64,000 bases of DNA from Marinicellulosiphila megalodicopiae (GTDB taxonomy: Bacteria > Pseudomonadota > Gammaproteobacteria > Pseudomonadales > Natronospirillaceae): assembly GCF_045862395.1 (NCBI RefSeq), contig NZ_AP023087.1:1612001-1676000 (forward strand), written 5' to 3'. The notes below the pieces were generated by a model. That model worked only from the letters and a program-made list of their open reading frames with translations. It searched no databases and had not been told where the DNA came from. The position numbers and the translations under genes are program-made. Positions 7,871 to 17,168 of this stretch are shown one piece after another (the stretch's first letter is position 1; each line of letters starts with the position of its first letter).

Positions 7871-9571
7871 TCAAAATAAAAAATATCGTTGAGCTAACGG
7901 CAAATCTGTTGCTGGCTCACAGGTTAATAACTGTCCATCAGCTTTTACTTCGTATGTCTCAGGGTCAACCGTAATGTTTGGTTGATACGTATTATGAATC
8001 ATATCTTGTTTGCTGATGTTTCTTGTATTTTTACAGGCAACTAAATTTCGTTTGATATCAAACTTTGTTTGAATATCCAAATCAATTGAGGCTTGTGAAA
8101 CAAAGTGCACAGAAGTTTGCGATGGTGTTTTACCATATGAGCCAAACATTTTACGATAATGTACAGGTTGAGGTGAAGGAATCGACGCATTTGGATCGCC
8201 CATTGCAGCCACTGCAATCGCGCCACCTTTTATAATGAGTGTCGGTTTTGTTGCAAAAAATGCAGGTTTCCATAACACTAAATCTGCAAGCTTGCCTTCT
8301 TCGATTGAACCCACTTCATGAGAAATACCATGAGTGATACAAGGGTTAATTGTGTATTTAGCAATGTAACGTTTAACACGATTGTTATCACTAAATTCAC
8401 TGTCGCCCTCTAATGGACCACGCTGAACTTTCATTTTATGAGCGGTTTGCCAAGTACGTATCACGACTTCACCTACACGACCCATTGCTTGAGAATCAGA
8501 CGCAATCATCGAAAAAGCCCCTAAATCATGCAGTATATCTTCAGATGCAATGGTTTCTTTACGTATTCTAGAATCTGCAAATGCCACATCTTCTGGAATG
8601 TTGGCATCTAAATGATGGCACACCATTAACATATCTAAATGCTCGTCCACTGTATTAATAGTGTACGGGCGAGTAGGGTTGGTTGATGACGGTAAGACAT
8701 TTGATAAACCACAGGCTGTAATGATATCCGGTGCGTGTCCACCACCTGCGCCTTCAGTATGGTATGTATGAATCACACGATCTTTAAATGCACCAATGGT
8801 GTCTTCTACAAACCCGGACTCATTTAATGTGTCGGTATGAATCGCCACTTGCACGTCGTATTTATCTGCGACACTCAAACAGGTATCAATTGATTGTGGT
8901 GTGGTGCCCCAATCTTCATGTAATTTTAAACCCATGGCGCCAGCGTCAAGTTGCTCTTCTAATGCCATTGGTAAACTTGCGTTGCCTTTACCCAAAAAAC
9001 CAAAGTTCATAGGAAAGTCATCACAAGACTGAAGCATCATTTTTAAATGCCAAGGCCCTGGTGTGCATGTTGTTGCATTTGTGCCTGTCGCAGGTCCTGT
9101 TCCGCCACCAATCATGGTGGTCACACCAGAGGCTAATGCTTCATCAATTTGTTGAGGGCATATATAGTGAATATGACTGTCTACGCCACCTGCGGTTAAA
9201 ATATTGCCTTCACCTGCAATTACTTCTGTACAAGGGCCAACAATAATATCAACGTTATCTTGAATGTCAGGGTTGCCAGCTTTACCAATTTTACTGATAC
9301 GACCGTCTTTTATGGCAACGTCGGCTTTGACAATACCCCAATGATCAATGATTAGTGCATTAGTAATCACTGTGTCAGGGGTGTGTTTTGAGTCTAATTG
9401 TGACTGTCCCATACCATCACGAATGACTTTGCCTCCGCCAAATTTAACTTCGTCGCCGTAAGTAGTGAAATCTTTCTCAACTTGTACCCATAATTCAGTG
9501 TCGCCTAATCTAACGCTGTCACCAACGGTAGGGCCAAACATGTCTGTATAACTTTTACGATCAATTTTCAT
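7871..9571 (-). CDS. ureC: Urease alpha (catalytic) subunit UreC
   Basis: Hydrolyses urea to ammonia and carbamate. The nickel ligands and active-site residues can be placed: H133 and H135 (HIHYICPQQ), carbamylated K216 (GAMGLKLHED), H245, H271, flap C318-H319 and D359. 566 aa is the normal bacterial length. It follows ureB by 10 bp. The complete set of catalytic residues argues that the enzyme is functional. Confidence 0.98.
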   Translation of the reverse strand: MKIDRKSYTDMFGPTVGDSVRLGDTELWVQVEKDFTTYGDEVKFGGGKVIRDGMGQSQLDSKHTPDTVITNALIIDHWGIVKADVAIKDGRISKIGKAGNPDIQDNVDIIVGPCTEVIAGEGNILTAGGVDSHIHYICPQQIDEALASGVTTMIGGGTGPATGTNATTCTPGPWHLKMMLQSCDDFPMNFGFLGKGNASLPMALEEQLDAGAMGLKLHEDWGTTPQSIDTCLSVADKYDVQVAIHTDTLNESGFVEDTIGAFKDRVIHTYHTEGAGGGHAPDIITACGLSNVLPSSTNPTRPYTINTVDEHLDMLMVCHHLDANIPEDVAFADSRIRKETIASEDILHDLGAFSMIASDSQAMGRVGEVVIRTWQTAHKMKVQRGPLEGDSEFSDNNRVKRYIAKYTINPCITHGISHEVGSIEEGKLADLVLWKPAFFATKPTLIIKGGAIAVAAMGDPNASIPSPQPVHYRKMFGSYGKTPSQTSVHFVSQASIDLDIQTKFDIKRNLVACKNTRNISKQDMIHNTYQPNITVDPETYEVKADGQLLTCEPATDLPLAQRYFLF

Positions 9572-9581
9572 AATGTACCCC

Positions 9582-9890
9582 TTAAGCTAATTTGCCTTGC
9601 ACAAGACCACGAAACCCATAAATGGTTTTGGTGCCTGCATATTCCACTAATTCAATTTCACGAGTTTGGCCCGGCTCAAATCTTACTGCGGTGCCTGCTG
9701 CAATGTTTAAGCGAAAGCCTTTAGTGGATTCACGATCAAAATCTAATGCAGCATTGGTTTCATAAAAATGATAATGACTGCCTACTTGAATTGGGCGGTC
9801 ACCCGTATTGGCAATAGTTAACGTTAAAGTTTTACGACCGACATTTATTTCAATGGCCTGATCTTTAATTTTGTATTCACCTGGAATCAT
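9582..9890 (-). CDS. ureB: Urease beta subunit UreB
   Basis: A 102-aa structural subunit starting MIPGEYKI, with the conserved RPIQVGSHYHFYETN segment and a FEPGQTREIELV strand. A perfect AAGGAGCG ribosome binding site precedes the ATG. It lies between ureA (15 bp) and ureC (10 bp), the usual order in bacteria with separate gamma, beta and alpha subunits. Confidence 0.97.
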   Translation of the reverse strand: MIPGEYKIKDQAIEINVGRKTLTLTIANTGDRPIQVGSHYHFYETNAALDFDRESTKGFRLNIAAGTAVRFEPGQTREIELVEYAGTKTIYGFRGLVQGKLA

Positions 9891-9905
9891 GATTCGCTCC
9901 TTAAT

Positions 9906-10208
9906 TTACACAATGGGATTATGAATGGTGACTAATTTAGTACCGTCAGGAAATGTTGCTTCGACTTGTACATCGTGAATCATTTCAGAAATACCAGGCA
10001 TCACTTGTTCAATACTTAACACTTCACGACCTTCACTCATTAATTGAGCAACGGTTTTGCCATCACGTGCGCCTTCCATTACCCATGCACTTATAAAGGC
10101 AATAGATTCTGGATAGTTAAGTTTTACGCCCCGAGCTAATCGGCGTTCTGCTAATAAAGCGGCTGTGAAAATTAATAGTTTATCTTTTTCTCTAGGTGAA
10201 AGTTCCAT
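9906..10208 (-). CDS. ureA: Urease gamma subunit UreA
   Basis: A 100-aa gamma subunit beginning MELSPREKDKLLIFTAALLA. The frame is open 37 codons further upstream, but the canonical start is the Met at 10208, which has GAGGA seven bases before it. The family motif PESIAFISAWVMEGARDGK and the C-terminal DGTKLVTIHNPI are present. It starts 10 bp after the ureD stop. Confidence 0.97.
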   Translation of the reverse strand: MELSPREKDKLLIFTAALLAERRLARGVKLNYPESIAFISAWVMEGARDGKTVAQLMSEGREVLSIEQVMPGISEMIHDVQVEATFPDGTKLVTIHNPIV

Positions 10209-10218
10209 AAAGGAGTCC

Positions 10219-11097
10219 TCATGTATTCCAAATTCGTGGTGGACAGGCAGGGGTGTTTTTTGCAATGGGGCGTAATGTTTCCCAGACCTGTTTAAAAAGT
10301 GTTTGTGCGTGTGCGGCATTATTGCCTAAATATCGGGCAATTAATAATCCGTTTTTTTGTGTCAGTGCTATATAGAAGTCTTCGTTTTTTTGAATTTCGA
10401 ATAATTTCTTTTCAAGATTTTCAATCAAAACAGAGTTTTCTTTATTTAAAAATATTTCGCTGTAAGCATAGAATGTTCCAAATACAGGATAGTTAGAAAA
10501 CCCAGCGGGGCTTTTAAATAATTCACTTTGTGCATTAAGTTGATTTCTTTCGATATGAATTAATTGATCATCACAAAAAATACGCACATTTTGATTAATG
10601 TAACCTGTAGAAAAGTGCTCACCACTTTTAAGTCGACCTAAACAAAAGGTGTCCCAGTAAAATAACGTAGCTGACTTGTGTAAATGAATATCGCAAAAGT
10701 TATTGGCTTTTGCGCTATCAAATACAATGGTTTCTTGGGGGAGGTATTCAATACAACTTTGTTCGTCAAGGATAAGTGTGGTTTTTTGTAGTTGAGTTTG
10801 TTCTAAGGTTTTTGCACCATAAAATTTTCCAGCAGCGGGGGTGGTGAGCAAACATTGTGCATTGTTTTGTGCATGTACATTAATTTGCACATCATCCCCT
10901 GCAACAAATCCTCCTGGGGGGTGAAGGATGTACAAATGTGGGCATAAATCCGATTCTGGATAAAAAGGACGTTGTATGCGTAAAGGGCCATTATGGTGGC
11001 ATTTTGTTAATACGGATTTAGATAATTTACGCGTTAAGCAAAGCGATAAACTGGCCTTCCAGTATTTATTTTGAATAATTTTAGTTGCTATAGTCAT
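10219..11097 (-). CDS. ureD: Urease accessory protein UreD (UreH)
   Basis: The scaffold that binds apo-urease and recruits UreF and UreG. Recognised by LHPPGGFVAGDDVQINVHAQ and LTTPAAGKFYGA, followed by the DTFCLGR segment. 292 aa. First gene of the ureDABCEFG cluster and divergent from urtA; the 400-bp gap between them carries the regulatory signals described below. Confidence 0.94.
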   Translation of the reverse strand: MTIATKIIQNKYWKASLSLCLTRKLSKSVLTKCHHNGPLRIQRPFYPESDLCPHLYILHPPGGFVAGDDVQINVHAQNNAQCLLTTPAAGKFYGAKTLEQTQLQKTTLILDEQSCIEYLPQETIVFDSAKANNFCDIHLHKSATLFYWDTFCLGRLKSGEHFSTGYINQNVRIFCDDQLIHIERNQLNAQSELFKSPAGFSNYPVFGTFYAYSEIFLNKENSVLIENLEKKLFEIQKNEDFYIALTQKNGLLIARYLGNNAAHAQTLFKQVWETLRPIAKNTPACPPRIWNT

Positions 11098-11181
11098 GAC
11101 ACTATTATGCCCATTATCAAATTCTTCACAACAATATTTTTTACTAACAATGTAAGAAATTGGGGATAATTAAAAACAAAT

Positions 11182-11246
11182 CGCACCAAAAAGAATAGAT
11201 CAATCCAGACAAATAAAACTTTGTCTGGATTTGGTGCGTTTTTTCT
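11182..11246 (+). promoter_or_regulatory. Nested inverted repeat with T-run, urt/ure intergenic
   Basis: An inner perfect 12-bp stem (AATCCAGACAAA at 11202-11213, TTTGTCTGGATT at 11220-11231) with loop TAAAAC. Outside it, CGCACCA (11182-11188) can pair with TGGTGCG (11232-11238), followed by TTTTTT. It looks like an intrinsic terminator read on the + strand, yet no + strand gene precedes it. It lies upstream of the sigma-54 promoter of urtA, so it is not an ordinary leader attenuator for that promoter. Possible roles: an insulator, the end of a small RNA, or a cruciform within the NtrC-type enhancer. Confidence 0.6.
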
Positions 11247-11278
11247 AGATCGTTACTTTAAGTGTTTTTTTTTGGTGC
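11183..11278. promoter_or_regulatory. Three NtrC-like half-sites
   Basis: GCACCAAA at 11183-11190 and its exact reverse complement TTTGGTGC at 11230-11237 and 11271-11278. These match half of the known NtrC consensus (GCACCA...TGGTGC). They lie about 140-240 bases upstream of the sigma-54-like promoter at 11419, the usual place for an enhancer. Nitrogen control of urea uptake, and perhaps of the divergent urease genes, is inferred. Confidence 0.55.
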
Positions 11279-11418
11279 ACGATAAAATAAGACTGATCAA
11301 TGAGTATCGTCAAATTTGAATGAAATAATTAAGAAATTAAAGTCTTCAAAGTTTTTTAAACCCTTTAAATACAGGGGATTTAAAATAATATTTGTTTTAA
11401 ATATTTAAAATAAATAAA

Positions 11419-11435
11419 TTGGCACAGCATTTGTA
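11419..11435 (+). promoter_or_regulatory. Sigma-54 (RpoN) promoter of urtA
   Basis: TTGGCACAGCATTTGTA matches the -24/-12 consensus TTGGCAC-N4-TTGCA, with correct GG to G(T) spacing; the -12 element reads TTGTA rather than TTGCA. It lies 62 bases before the urtA start codon. With the upstream NtrC-like sites this gives a complete nitrogen-limitation promoter. Confidence 0.72.
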
Positions 11436-11497
11436 ATAGGCTACTTCGAGGAAATATACAAATTTCTTATTTCATAAACTTAAAGGTGAGAATCACA

Positions 11498-12787
11498 ATG
11501 AAAACATTGATAAAAAAAGCAGCACTTTGTGGTGCAATTGCATTAACTGCAGGTGTAAGTGTTGTAGCACAAGCGGCTGATACTATTAAAGTAGGTGTCC
11601 TACATTCACTATCTGGCACCATGGCCATTTCTGAAACCACATTAAAAGATACCGTTTTGATGATGATTGAAGAACAAAACAAAAAAGGCGGTTTGTTAGG
11701 TAAGCAACTTGAAGCGGTTGTGGTTGACCCTGCATCTAACTGGCCTTTGTTTGCTGAAAAAACTCGTGAGTTAATGGAAAAAGCAGATGTGGATGTTATT
11801 TTTGGATGTTGGACTTCAGTTTCTCGTAAGTCAGTATTACCAGTAATTGAAGAATTAAACGGTTTATTATTTTACCCAGTACAGTACGAAGGCGAAGAGT
11901 CTTCTAAAAACGTTTTCTATACAGGTGCTGCGCCAAACCAACAAGCGATTCCAGCTGTTGATTACTTAATGAATGAAGTCGGTGTGAAACGTTGGGTGCT
12001 TGCAGGTACAGATTATGTTTACCCACGTACAACAAACAAAATCTTGGAAGCTTACTTAAAATCTAAAGGTGTTTCTGATGCTGACATCATGATCAACTAC
12101 ACACCTTTTGGACACTCAGATTGGCAGACAATTGTATCTGACGTTAAAAAATTCGGTTCAGCTGGTAAAAAAGCAGCCGTAGTTTCTACTATTAATGGTG
12201 ATGCAAACGTTCCTTTCTATAAAGAATTAGGTAACCAAGGTATTTCTGCTGAAGACATTCCTGTTGTTGCTTTCTCAGTTGGTGAAGAAGAATTATCTGG
12301 TTTTGATACCACTCCATTAGTAGGACACTTAGCAGCATGGAACTATTTCATGAGCGCTGAAAGTGATATCAATGACGAATTCATTGATGCATGGGTTGAG
12401 TTCACAGGTGATGAAGATCGTGTAACCAATGATCCAATGGAAGCAACTTATATCGGTTTTAAAATGTGGGCAGAAGCAGTTGAAAAAGCAGGCACAACTG
12501 ATGTGGATACAGTTCGTGCAGCAATGTATGGAATCACAGTGCCTAACTTAACCGGCGGTTATGCAGTTATGAATACAAACCACCATTTAACTAAGCCAGT
12601 ATTAATTGGTGAAATCACTGCAGATGGCCAATTCGATATTGTTTGGGCAACTAAAGGTGGCGTAATTGGTGATGCTTGGACAGATCATTTAAAAGAATCG
12701 GCTAAGTTAGTTGCGGATTGGACTGCACCAATTTCATGTGGTAATTACAACATCTCAACAGGTGTATGTTCTGGTCAAAATTATTAA
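11498..12787 (+). CDS. urtA: Urea ABC transporter substrate-binding protein UrtA
   Basis: The periplasmic urea receptor (Peripla_BP type I, amide-urea subfamily). Signal peptide at residues 1 to about 25 (ending VVAQAAD), then the family opening IKVGVLHSLSGTMAISE and the conserved YEGEESSKNVFYTGAAPNQQ segment. 429 aa. Start ATG 11498 follows AAAGGTGAG; an in-frame GTG at 11486 is less likely. A strong hairpin follows the stop, so urtA should be made in excess over the membrane parts. Expected to be induced under nitrogen limitation. Confidence 0.97.
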   Translation: MKTLIKKAALCGAIALTAGVSVVAQAADTIKVGVLHSLSGTMAISETTLKDTVLMMIEEQNKKGGLLGKQLEAVVVDPASNWPLFAEKTRELMEKADVDVIFGCWTSVSRKSVLPVIEELNGLLFYPVQYEGEESSKNVFYTGAAPNQQAIPAVDYLMNEVGVKRWVLAGTDYVYPRTTNKILEAYLKSKGVSDADIMINYTPFGHSDWQTIVSDVKKFGSAGKKAAVVSTINGDANVPFYKELGNQGISAEDIPVVAFSVGEEELSGFDTTPLVGHLAAWNYFMSAESDINDEFIDAWVEFTGDEDRVTNDPMEATYIGFKMWAEAVEKAGTTDVDTVRAAMYGITVPNLTGGYAVMNTNHHLTKPVLIGEITADGQFDIVWATKGGVIGDAWTDHLKESAKLVADWTAPISCGNYNISTGVCSGQNY

Positions 12788-12810
12788 GAAATAAAAAAAG
12801 AAAAATATAC

Positions 12811-12838
12811 AAGGCAGCTTTAAGCTGCCTTATTTTTT
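12811..12838 (+). terminator. Partial terminator between urtA and urtB
   Basis: AAGGCAGCTT followed by its complement AAGCTGCCTT and ATTTTTTAC: a GC-rich stem with a T-run. Because urtB follows directly with no visible promoter, it probably allows partial read-through and sets a high UrtA to UrtBCDE ratio (inference). Confidence 0.85.
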
Positions 12839-12869
12839 ACAAGAAGTTAAAGAGTTAAGGTTGTTTTCT

Positions 12870-14489
12870 ATGATCACATTTTTAAGAAATGGGTTAACAA
12901 GAAGCTGTCAAATTGCATGTATGATGTTATTGGCTGTTAGCCAAGTTACGTTTGCTGATCAGTTTGATGAAATTACACAAAAATTATTAGACAAAGATTT
13001 CGATGTAAAGGCCGCGGCAATAGATGAATTAGCGGTTATCGAAGATGAGCGTGTTAGAGCATTATTTGAAGGATTAACTGAATCTACCGTTTATTATATT
13101 AAAAAAACAAACCAAATTGGTTATTACCAATTAGATGAAAAATCAGTGACATTCACCACTTTATTAGAAGGTGAGGTTATTGATGATTTATCAAAGCGTT
13201 CTTATAAAAAAATCACCACAAATAATGCATTACGTGGCCAAATAAAATTGCACTTAGCGGCATTGAATATCTTATCAAAAGAAGCAGATGTGCGTTTAAC
13301 CGCAATTGATTCAATGTTGAAATCTCCTGATCCTTTGTTATTAGATATATTAATTAAAGCGCAAAAAATCGAACAAAACAGAAAAGTAAAAGCGCTTATT
13401 GAATTAAATATTGCTTTGATTCATGTAGAAAGTGAAAACGAAACTGAAAGAAATGTGGCATATAAAGTTTTAAGTGAATCATTGCATGAAGCTGCAAGAA
13501 TTAAGTTAACTGAAATAAAAGATAGTGAAACTCAAAGTTCAGAAAATATAAAGTTTGCAACCAAGGCTTTATTAAAAATTGAAGATAAATTGAAATACTT
13601 AAAATTCACCGAAAACGTATTTTTTGGTTTAAGTGCGGGTTCGGTTTTATTATTAAGTGCCATCGGTCTTGCTATCACGTTTGGCGTGATGGGAGTAATC
13701 AATATGGCTCACGGCGAAATGATTATGATTGGCGCATACACAACGTATGTGGTGCAGTTATTAATGCCTGATCATATTGCATTAAGTATTGTCGTTGCTA
13801 TTCCAACTGCATTTTTAGTCAGTGGACTCATTGGTGTGATTATAGAGCGAGGCATTATTCAATTTTTATATGGCCGGCCTTTAGAAACATTATTAGCTAC
13901 ATTTGGCGTAAGCTTGTTTTTACAACAAGCCGTACGTAGTATTTTTTCAGCGTTAAACATGCCTGTTATTACTCCAGACTGGATGAGTGGTTCTATCGAA
14001 ATTAACGATGCATTATCTTTCACGTTTAACCGTTTATACATCATTATTTTTGCCTTAATGGTATTTATAGGTTTGCTCATTATATTAAAACGTACATTCT
14101 TTGGTTTACAAATGCGAGCTGTTACACAAAATCGTAAAATGGCGCGTTCAATGGGGATTCGTTCAAACTGGGTTGATGCAATGACATTTGGTCTAGGTTC
14201 GGGTATTGCAGGAATTGCTGGGGTGGCATTAAGTACCATAACTAACGTAGGTCCAGATATGGGACAGGCATATATTATTGACTCGTTTATGGTCGTGGTA
14301 TTTGGTGGTGTCGGTAATTTATGGGGTACGTTTGTAGCTGCAATGAGTTTAGGTGTAGCCAATAAGTTTATTGAACCATTTGCAGGTGCTGTATTAGCAA
14401 AAATTATTATTTTGGTTTTTATCATTATGTTTATTCAAAAAAGACCTCGAGGTTTATTCGCCTTGAAAGGTCGTTCGGTGGAGGGGTAA
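12870..14489 (+). CDS. urtB: Urea ABC transporter permease UrtB
   Basis: The first LivH-type permease of the urea importer. The protein (539 aa) has the UrtB layout: a signal-like hydrophobic N-terminus ending VTFAD, about 220 residues of helical, probably periplasmic domain, then the membrane domain from about residue 250 with GVMGVINMAHGEMIMIGAY and the GIAGVALSTITNVGPDMGQ segment. Start ATG 12870 was chosen 9 bases after AAGG; a TTG at 12861 is possible but has no spacing. urtC begins 3 bases after the stop. Confidence 0.95.
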   Translation: MITFLRNGLTRSCQIACMMLLAVSQVTFADQFDEITQKLLDKDFDVKAAAIDELAVIEDERVRALFEGLTESTVYYIKKTNQIGYYQLDEKSVTFTTLLEGEVIDDLSKRSYKKITTNNALRGQIKLHLAALNILSKEADVRLTAIDSMLKSPDPLLLDILIKAQKIEQNRKVKALIELNIALIHVESENETERNVAYKVLSESLHEAARIKLTEIKDSETQSSENIKFATKALLKIEDKLKYLKFTENVFFGLSAGSVLLLSAIGLAITFGVMGVINMAHGEMIMIGAYTTYVVQLLMPDHIALSIVVAIPTAFLVSGLIGVIIERGIIQFLYGRPLETLLATFGVSLFLQQAVRSIFSALNMPVITPDWMSGSIEINDALSFTFNRLYIIIFALMVFIGLLIILKRTFFGLQMRAVTQNRKMARSMGIRSNWVDAMTFGLGSGIAGIAGVALSTITNVGPDMGQAYIIDSFMVVVFGGVGNLWGTFVAAMSLGVANKFIEPFAGAVLAKIIILVFIIMFIQKRPRGLFALKGRSVEG

Positions 14490-14492
14490 TTT

Positions 14493-15641
14493 ATGCAAGC
14501 TTTAAAATCTATATTTTTTCCATCAATAAACGATGCAGCAAGCCGTCGTATGATAATGACGTTAGCTGCAATAATGTGTGTCATTCCAATTTTAAATTTG
14601 CTATTTGCAGAAGACAGTTTTTTTCATGTGAGTAATTATACAATTAACTTACTAGGAAAATATTTTTGTTACGCTATTTTAGCAGTCGCTCTTGATTTAG
14701 TTTGGGGATATTGCGGTATATTAAGTTTAGGTCACGGCGCGTTTTTCGCATTAGGCGGTTACGCAATGGGCATGTACTTAGTGAGACAATACGGCGTGAC
14801 CATCGAGGCTACCGGAGAAGTCATTCCTGAATTTATGATCGCAATGGGAATAAGTGAATTGCCATGGTTTTGGTATGGCTTTGATAACTTTTGGTTTGCG
14901 TTATTAATGGTGGTATTAGCACCAGGATTATTAGCGTACTTGTTTGGTTATTTCGCTTTTAAATCTCGAGTTTCAGGTGTGTACCTTTCTATTATTACTC
15001 AAGCGATGACGTTTGCTTTAATGCAAGGATTCCGTTTAGGTGAATTAGGATTTGGCGGCACAAATGGTTTAACAGCGTTTAAAGAAATTTTAGGGTTTGA
15101 TATTACATCGGATATGACACGTTTGGTTTTATTTATGTTGACTGTCTTTGTGTTATTGTTAGCACTTATGTTGTCCAAATTTATTACTAAATCCAAAGCA
15201 GGTCGTGTATTAGTTGCCATTAGAGATGCAGAGCCTAAAACACGATTTATTGGTTATAGAGTAGAGCATTACAAATTATTTGTGTTTGTTATTTCTGCTG
15301 CACTTGCAGGTATTGCTGGTTCATTATTTGTCTCGCAAGTGGGAATTATTAACCCAGATGAATTCAGTCCATTAAACTCAATTGAAATTGTAATTTGGGT
15401 TGCCTTAGGCGGTCGTGCCACCATTTATGGTGCCATTATTGGTGCGGTATTAGTAAATTACGCTAAAACAGTATTTACAGGTTTGTTCCCAGAATTTTGG
15501 GTGTTTTTATTAGGAGGCCTGTTTGTTGTTTCAACACTGTTCTTCCCTAAAGGGATTGCAGGCATGTTTTCAAATACAAAATTTCAATCTTTAATGGGTG
15601 GCATTAAACAAAAAATGTTCTCTAAAAAAGGAGACGCATAA
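14493..15641 (+). CDS. urtC: Urea ABC transporter permease UrtC
   Basis: The second, LivM-type permease (382 aa) with multiple membrane spans and family motifs DLVWGYCGILSLGHGAFFALGGYAMGM and GLFPEFWVFLLGGLFV near the C-terminus. It overlaps the urtD start codon by one base, so the two are probably translationally coupled. Confidence 0.95.
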   Translation: MQALKSIFFPSINDAASRRMIMTLAAIMCVIPILNLLFAEDSFFHVSNYTINLLGKYFCYAILAVALDLVWGYCGILSLGHGAFFALGGYAMGMYLVRQYGVTIEATGEVIPEFMIAMGISELPWFWYGFDNFWFALLMVVLAPGLLAYLFGYFAFKSRVSGVYLSIITQAMTFALMQGFRLGELGFGGTNGLTAFKEILGFDITSDMTRLVLFMLTVFVLLLALMLSKFITKSKAGRVLVAIRDAEPKTRFIGYRVEHYKLFVFVISAALAGIAGSLFVSQVGIINPDEFSPLNSIEIVIWVALGGRATIYGAIIGAVLVNYAKTVFTGLFPEFWVFLLGGLFVVSTLFFPKGIAGMFSNTKFQSLMGGIKQKMFSKKGDA

Positions 15642-16399
15642 TGGTTAATAAGCATTTAGATAATAATGGTATTTTGTATTTAAGTTCTGTGAGTGTCAGT
15701 TTTGATGGGTTTAAAGCGATTAATAATTTAAACCTAATTATTGAACCTGGTGAAATGCGCGCGATCATTGGGCCAAATGGTGCGGGTAAAACCACAATGA
15801 TGGATATCATTACTGGTAAAACCCGACCAGATGAAGGTGATGTGATTTTTAAATCAAAAGTCGATTTAACAAAATATGATGAAGTACAAATTGCAAACAT
15901 TGGTATTGGTCGTAAATTTCAAAAACCCACTGTTATAGAAACATTAACCGTATTTGAAAACTTAGAAATGGCCATGGCTGGACGACGTACAGTTTGGCAG
16001 TCATTAATTCATAAATTATCAAATGAAGACACTCAAAAAATTAATGAAAACCTAGCGTTAATTAATTTAAGTGAAGACGCACAACGTTTAGCAGGAGATT
16101 TATCTCATGGTCAAAAACAATGGTTAGAAATCGGCATGTTGATTTTAACGGAACCAGAATTGTTATTAGTGGATGAGCCCGCAGCGGGAATGACTGATGA
16201 AGAAACCATGAAAACCGCCGAGTTATTAAAAGAAATTAATAAAACTCGATCAGTTGTTGTGGTTGAACACGACATGGATTTTATTCGTGCTTTGAACTCT
16301 AAGGTGACGGTTTTGCATGAAGGTCATGTATTAGCCGAAGGCACATTAGATCAAGTGCAAAGTAATCAACAGGTCATCGATGTTTACTTAGGCCGATAA
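15641..16399 (+). CDS. urtD: Urea ABC transporter ATPase UrtD
   Basis: An LivG-type ATPase (252 aa). Walker A GPNGAGKTT, signature LSHGQKQWLEIG, Walker B LLLVDEPAAGMTDEE and switch His (VVVEHDMDF) are all intact. Located in the cytoplasm on the UrtBC channel. 27 bp separate it from urtE. Confidence 0.96.
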   Translation: MVNKHLDNNGILYLSSVSVSFDGFKAINNLNLIIEPGEMRAIIGPNGAGKTTMMDIITGKTRPDEGDVIFKSKVDLTKYDEVQIANIGIGRKFQKPTVIETLTVFENLEMAMAGRRTVWQSLIHKLSNEDTQKINENLALINLSEDAQRLAGDLSHGQKQWLEIGMLILTEPELLLVDEPAAGMTDEETMKTAELLKEINKTRSVVVVEHDMDFIRALNSKVTVLHEGHVLAEGTLDQVQSNQQVIDVYLGR

Positions 16400-16426
16400 A
16401 CCTAAGTTAAAATATAGGTAAATAAT

Positions 16427-17122
16427 ATGTTAGAAGTTAAAAATATGAATTTACATTACGGCGCTTCGCAAGCGTTGTATAACGTAAACTTAAAATGTGA
16501 AATCGGAAAAGTAACCTGTTTGCTTGGTCGTAATGGTGTTGGTAAATCATCAACACTTAGAAGTATTACAGGGCAACATCCGGCATCATCCGGTGAAATT
16601 ATTTATGACAATAAATTAATTAACCAAATGAGTTCAGAGATCCGTGCAAAAAACGGCATTGCCTCTGTGCCTCAAGGGCGTGAAATATTTTCACAATTAA
16701 CGGTGCATGAGAATCTAATGACCGGTTTTTCAGCATTACCAAGAAAACAAAGAAAAATCGATAGTGAAATATATGATCTATTTCCTGTTTTAAAAGATAT
16801 GTTACACCGTCGAGGTGGCGATTTATCAGGTGGACAGCAACAACAGCTTGCCATTGCTCGTGCATTAGTTATGAAGCCAAAATTGTTAGTGTTAGATGAG
16901 CCAACAGAAGGCATTCAACCATCTATTATTAAAGACATTCAATTTGTTATTGGTTATTTACGTGACCAAGGCGAAATGAGTATTTTGTTGGTTGAGCAAT
17001 TCTTTGAATTTGCATGGGACCTAGCCGATGACTTAACGGTTTTAGATCGAGGTCAAGTGGTATTAAGTGGCGCAAAAGCAACATTAGATAAAGAAAAAGT
17101 AAGACAGGCAGTAATGGTTTAA
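16427..17122 (+). CDS. urtE: Urea ABC transporter ATPase UrtE
   Basis: An LivF-type ATPase (231 aa). Walker A LGRNGVGKSS, signature LSGGQQQQLAIARAL, Walker B LLVLDEPTEGIQPSI and LLVEQFFEFA. Last gene of urtABCDE, followed by a hairpin terminator. Confidence 0.96.
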   Translation: MLEVKNMNLHYGASQALYNVNLKCEIGKVTCLLGRNGVGKSSTLRSITGQHPASSGEIIYDNKLINQMSSEIRAKNGIASVPQGREIFSQLTVHENLMTGFSALPRKQRKIDSEIYDLFPVLKDMLHRRGGDLSGGQQQQLAIARALVMKPKLLVLDEPTEGIQPSIIKDIQFVIGYLRDQGEMSILLVEQFFEFAWDLADDLTVLDRGQVVLSGAKATLDKEKVRQAVMV

Positions 17123-17133
17123 TATATTAGTAC

Positions 17134-17168
17134 AAAGGTTTGGGCTATTGTTCAAACCTTTATTTATT
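17134..17168 (+). terminator. urtABCDE terminator
   Basis: AAAGGTTTG (17134-17142) pairs with CAAACCTTT (17153-17161) over a 10-base loop, followed by ATTTATT. It lies 12 bases after the urtE stop. The T-run is imperfect. Confidence 0.7.

Noticed and set aside
10209..10319. 37-residue extension of UreA
   Set aside because: It overlaps ureD in another frame; UreA proteins are 100 aa and start MELSPREKDK, with a ribosome binding site at that Met.
11098..11497. Guanidine or other riboswitch before urtA
   Set aside because: No ykkC or mini-ykkC (ACGR loops) core; the hairpin is upstream of the likely transcription start.
13859..14425. 188-codon reverse ORF inside urtB
   Set aside because: A shadow of the permease frame; the urtB protein is complete and conserved.
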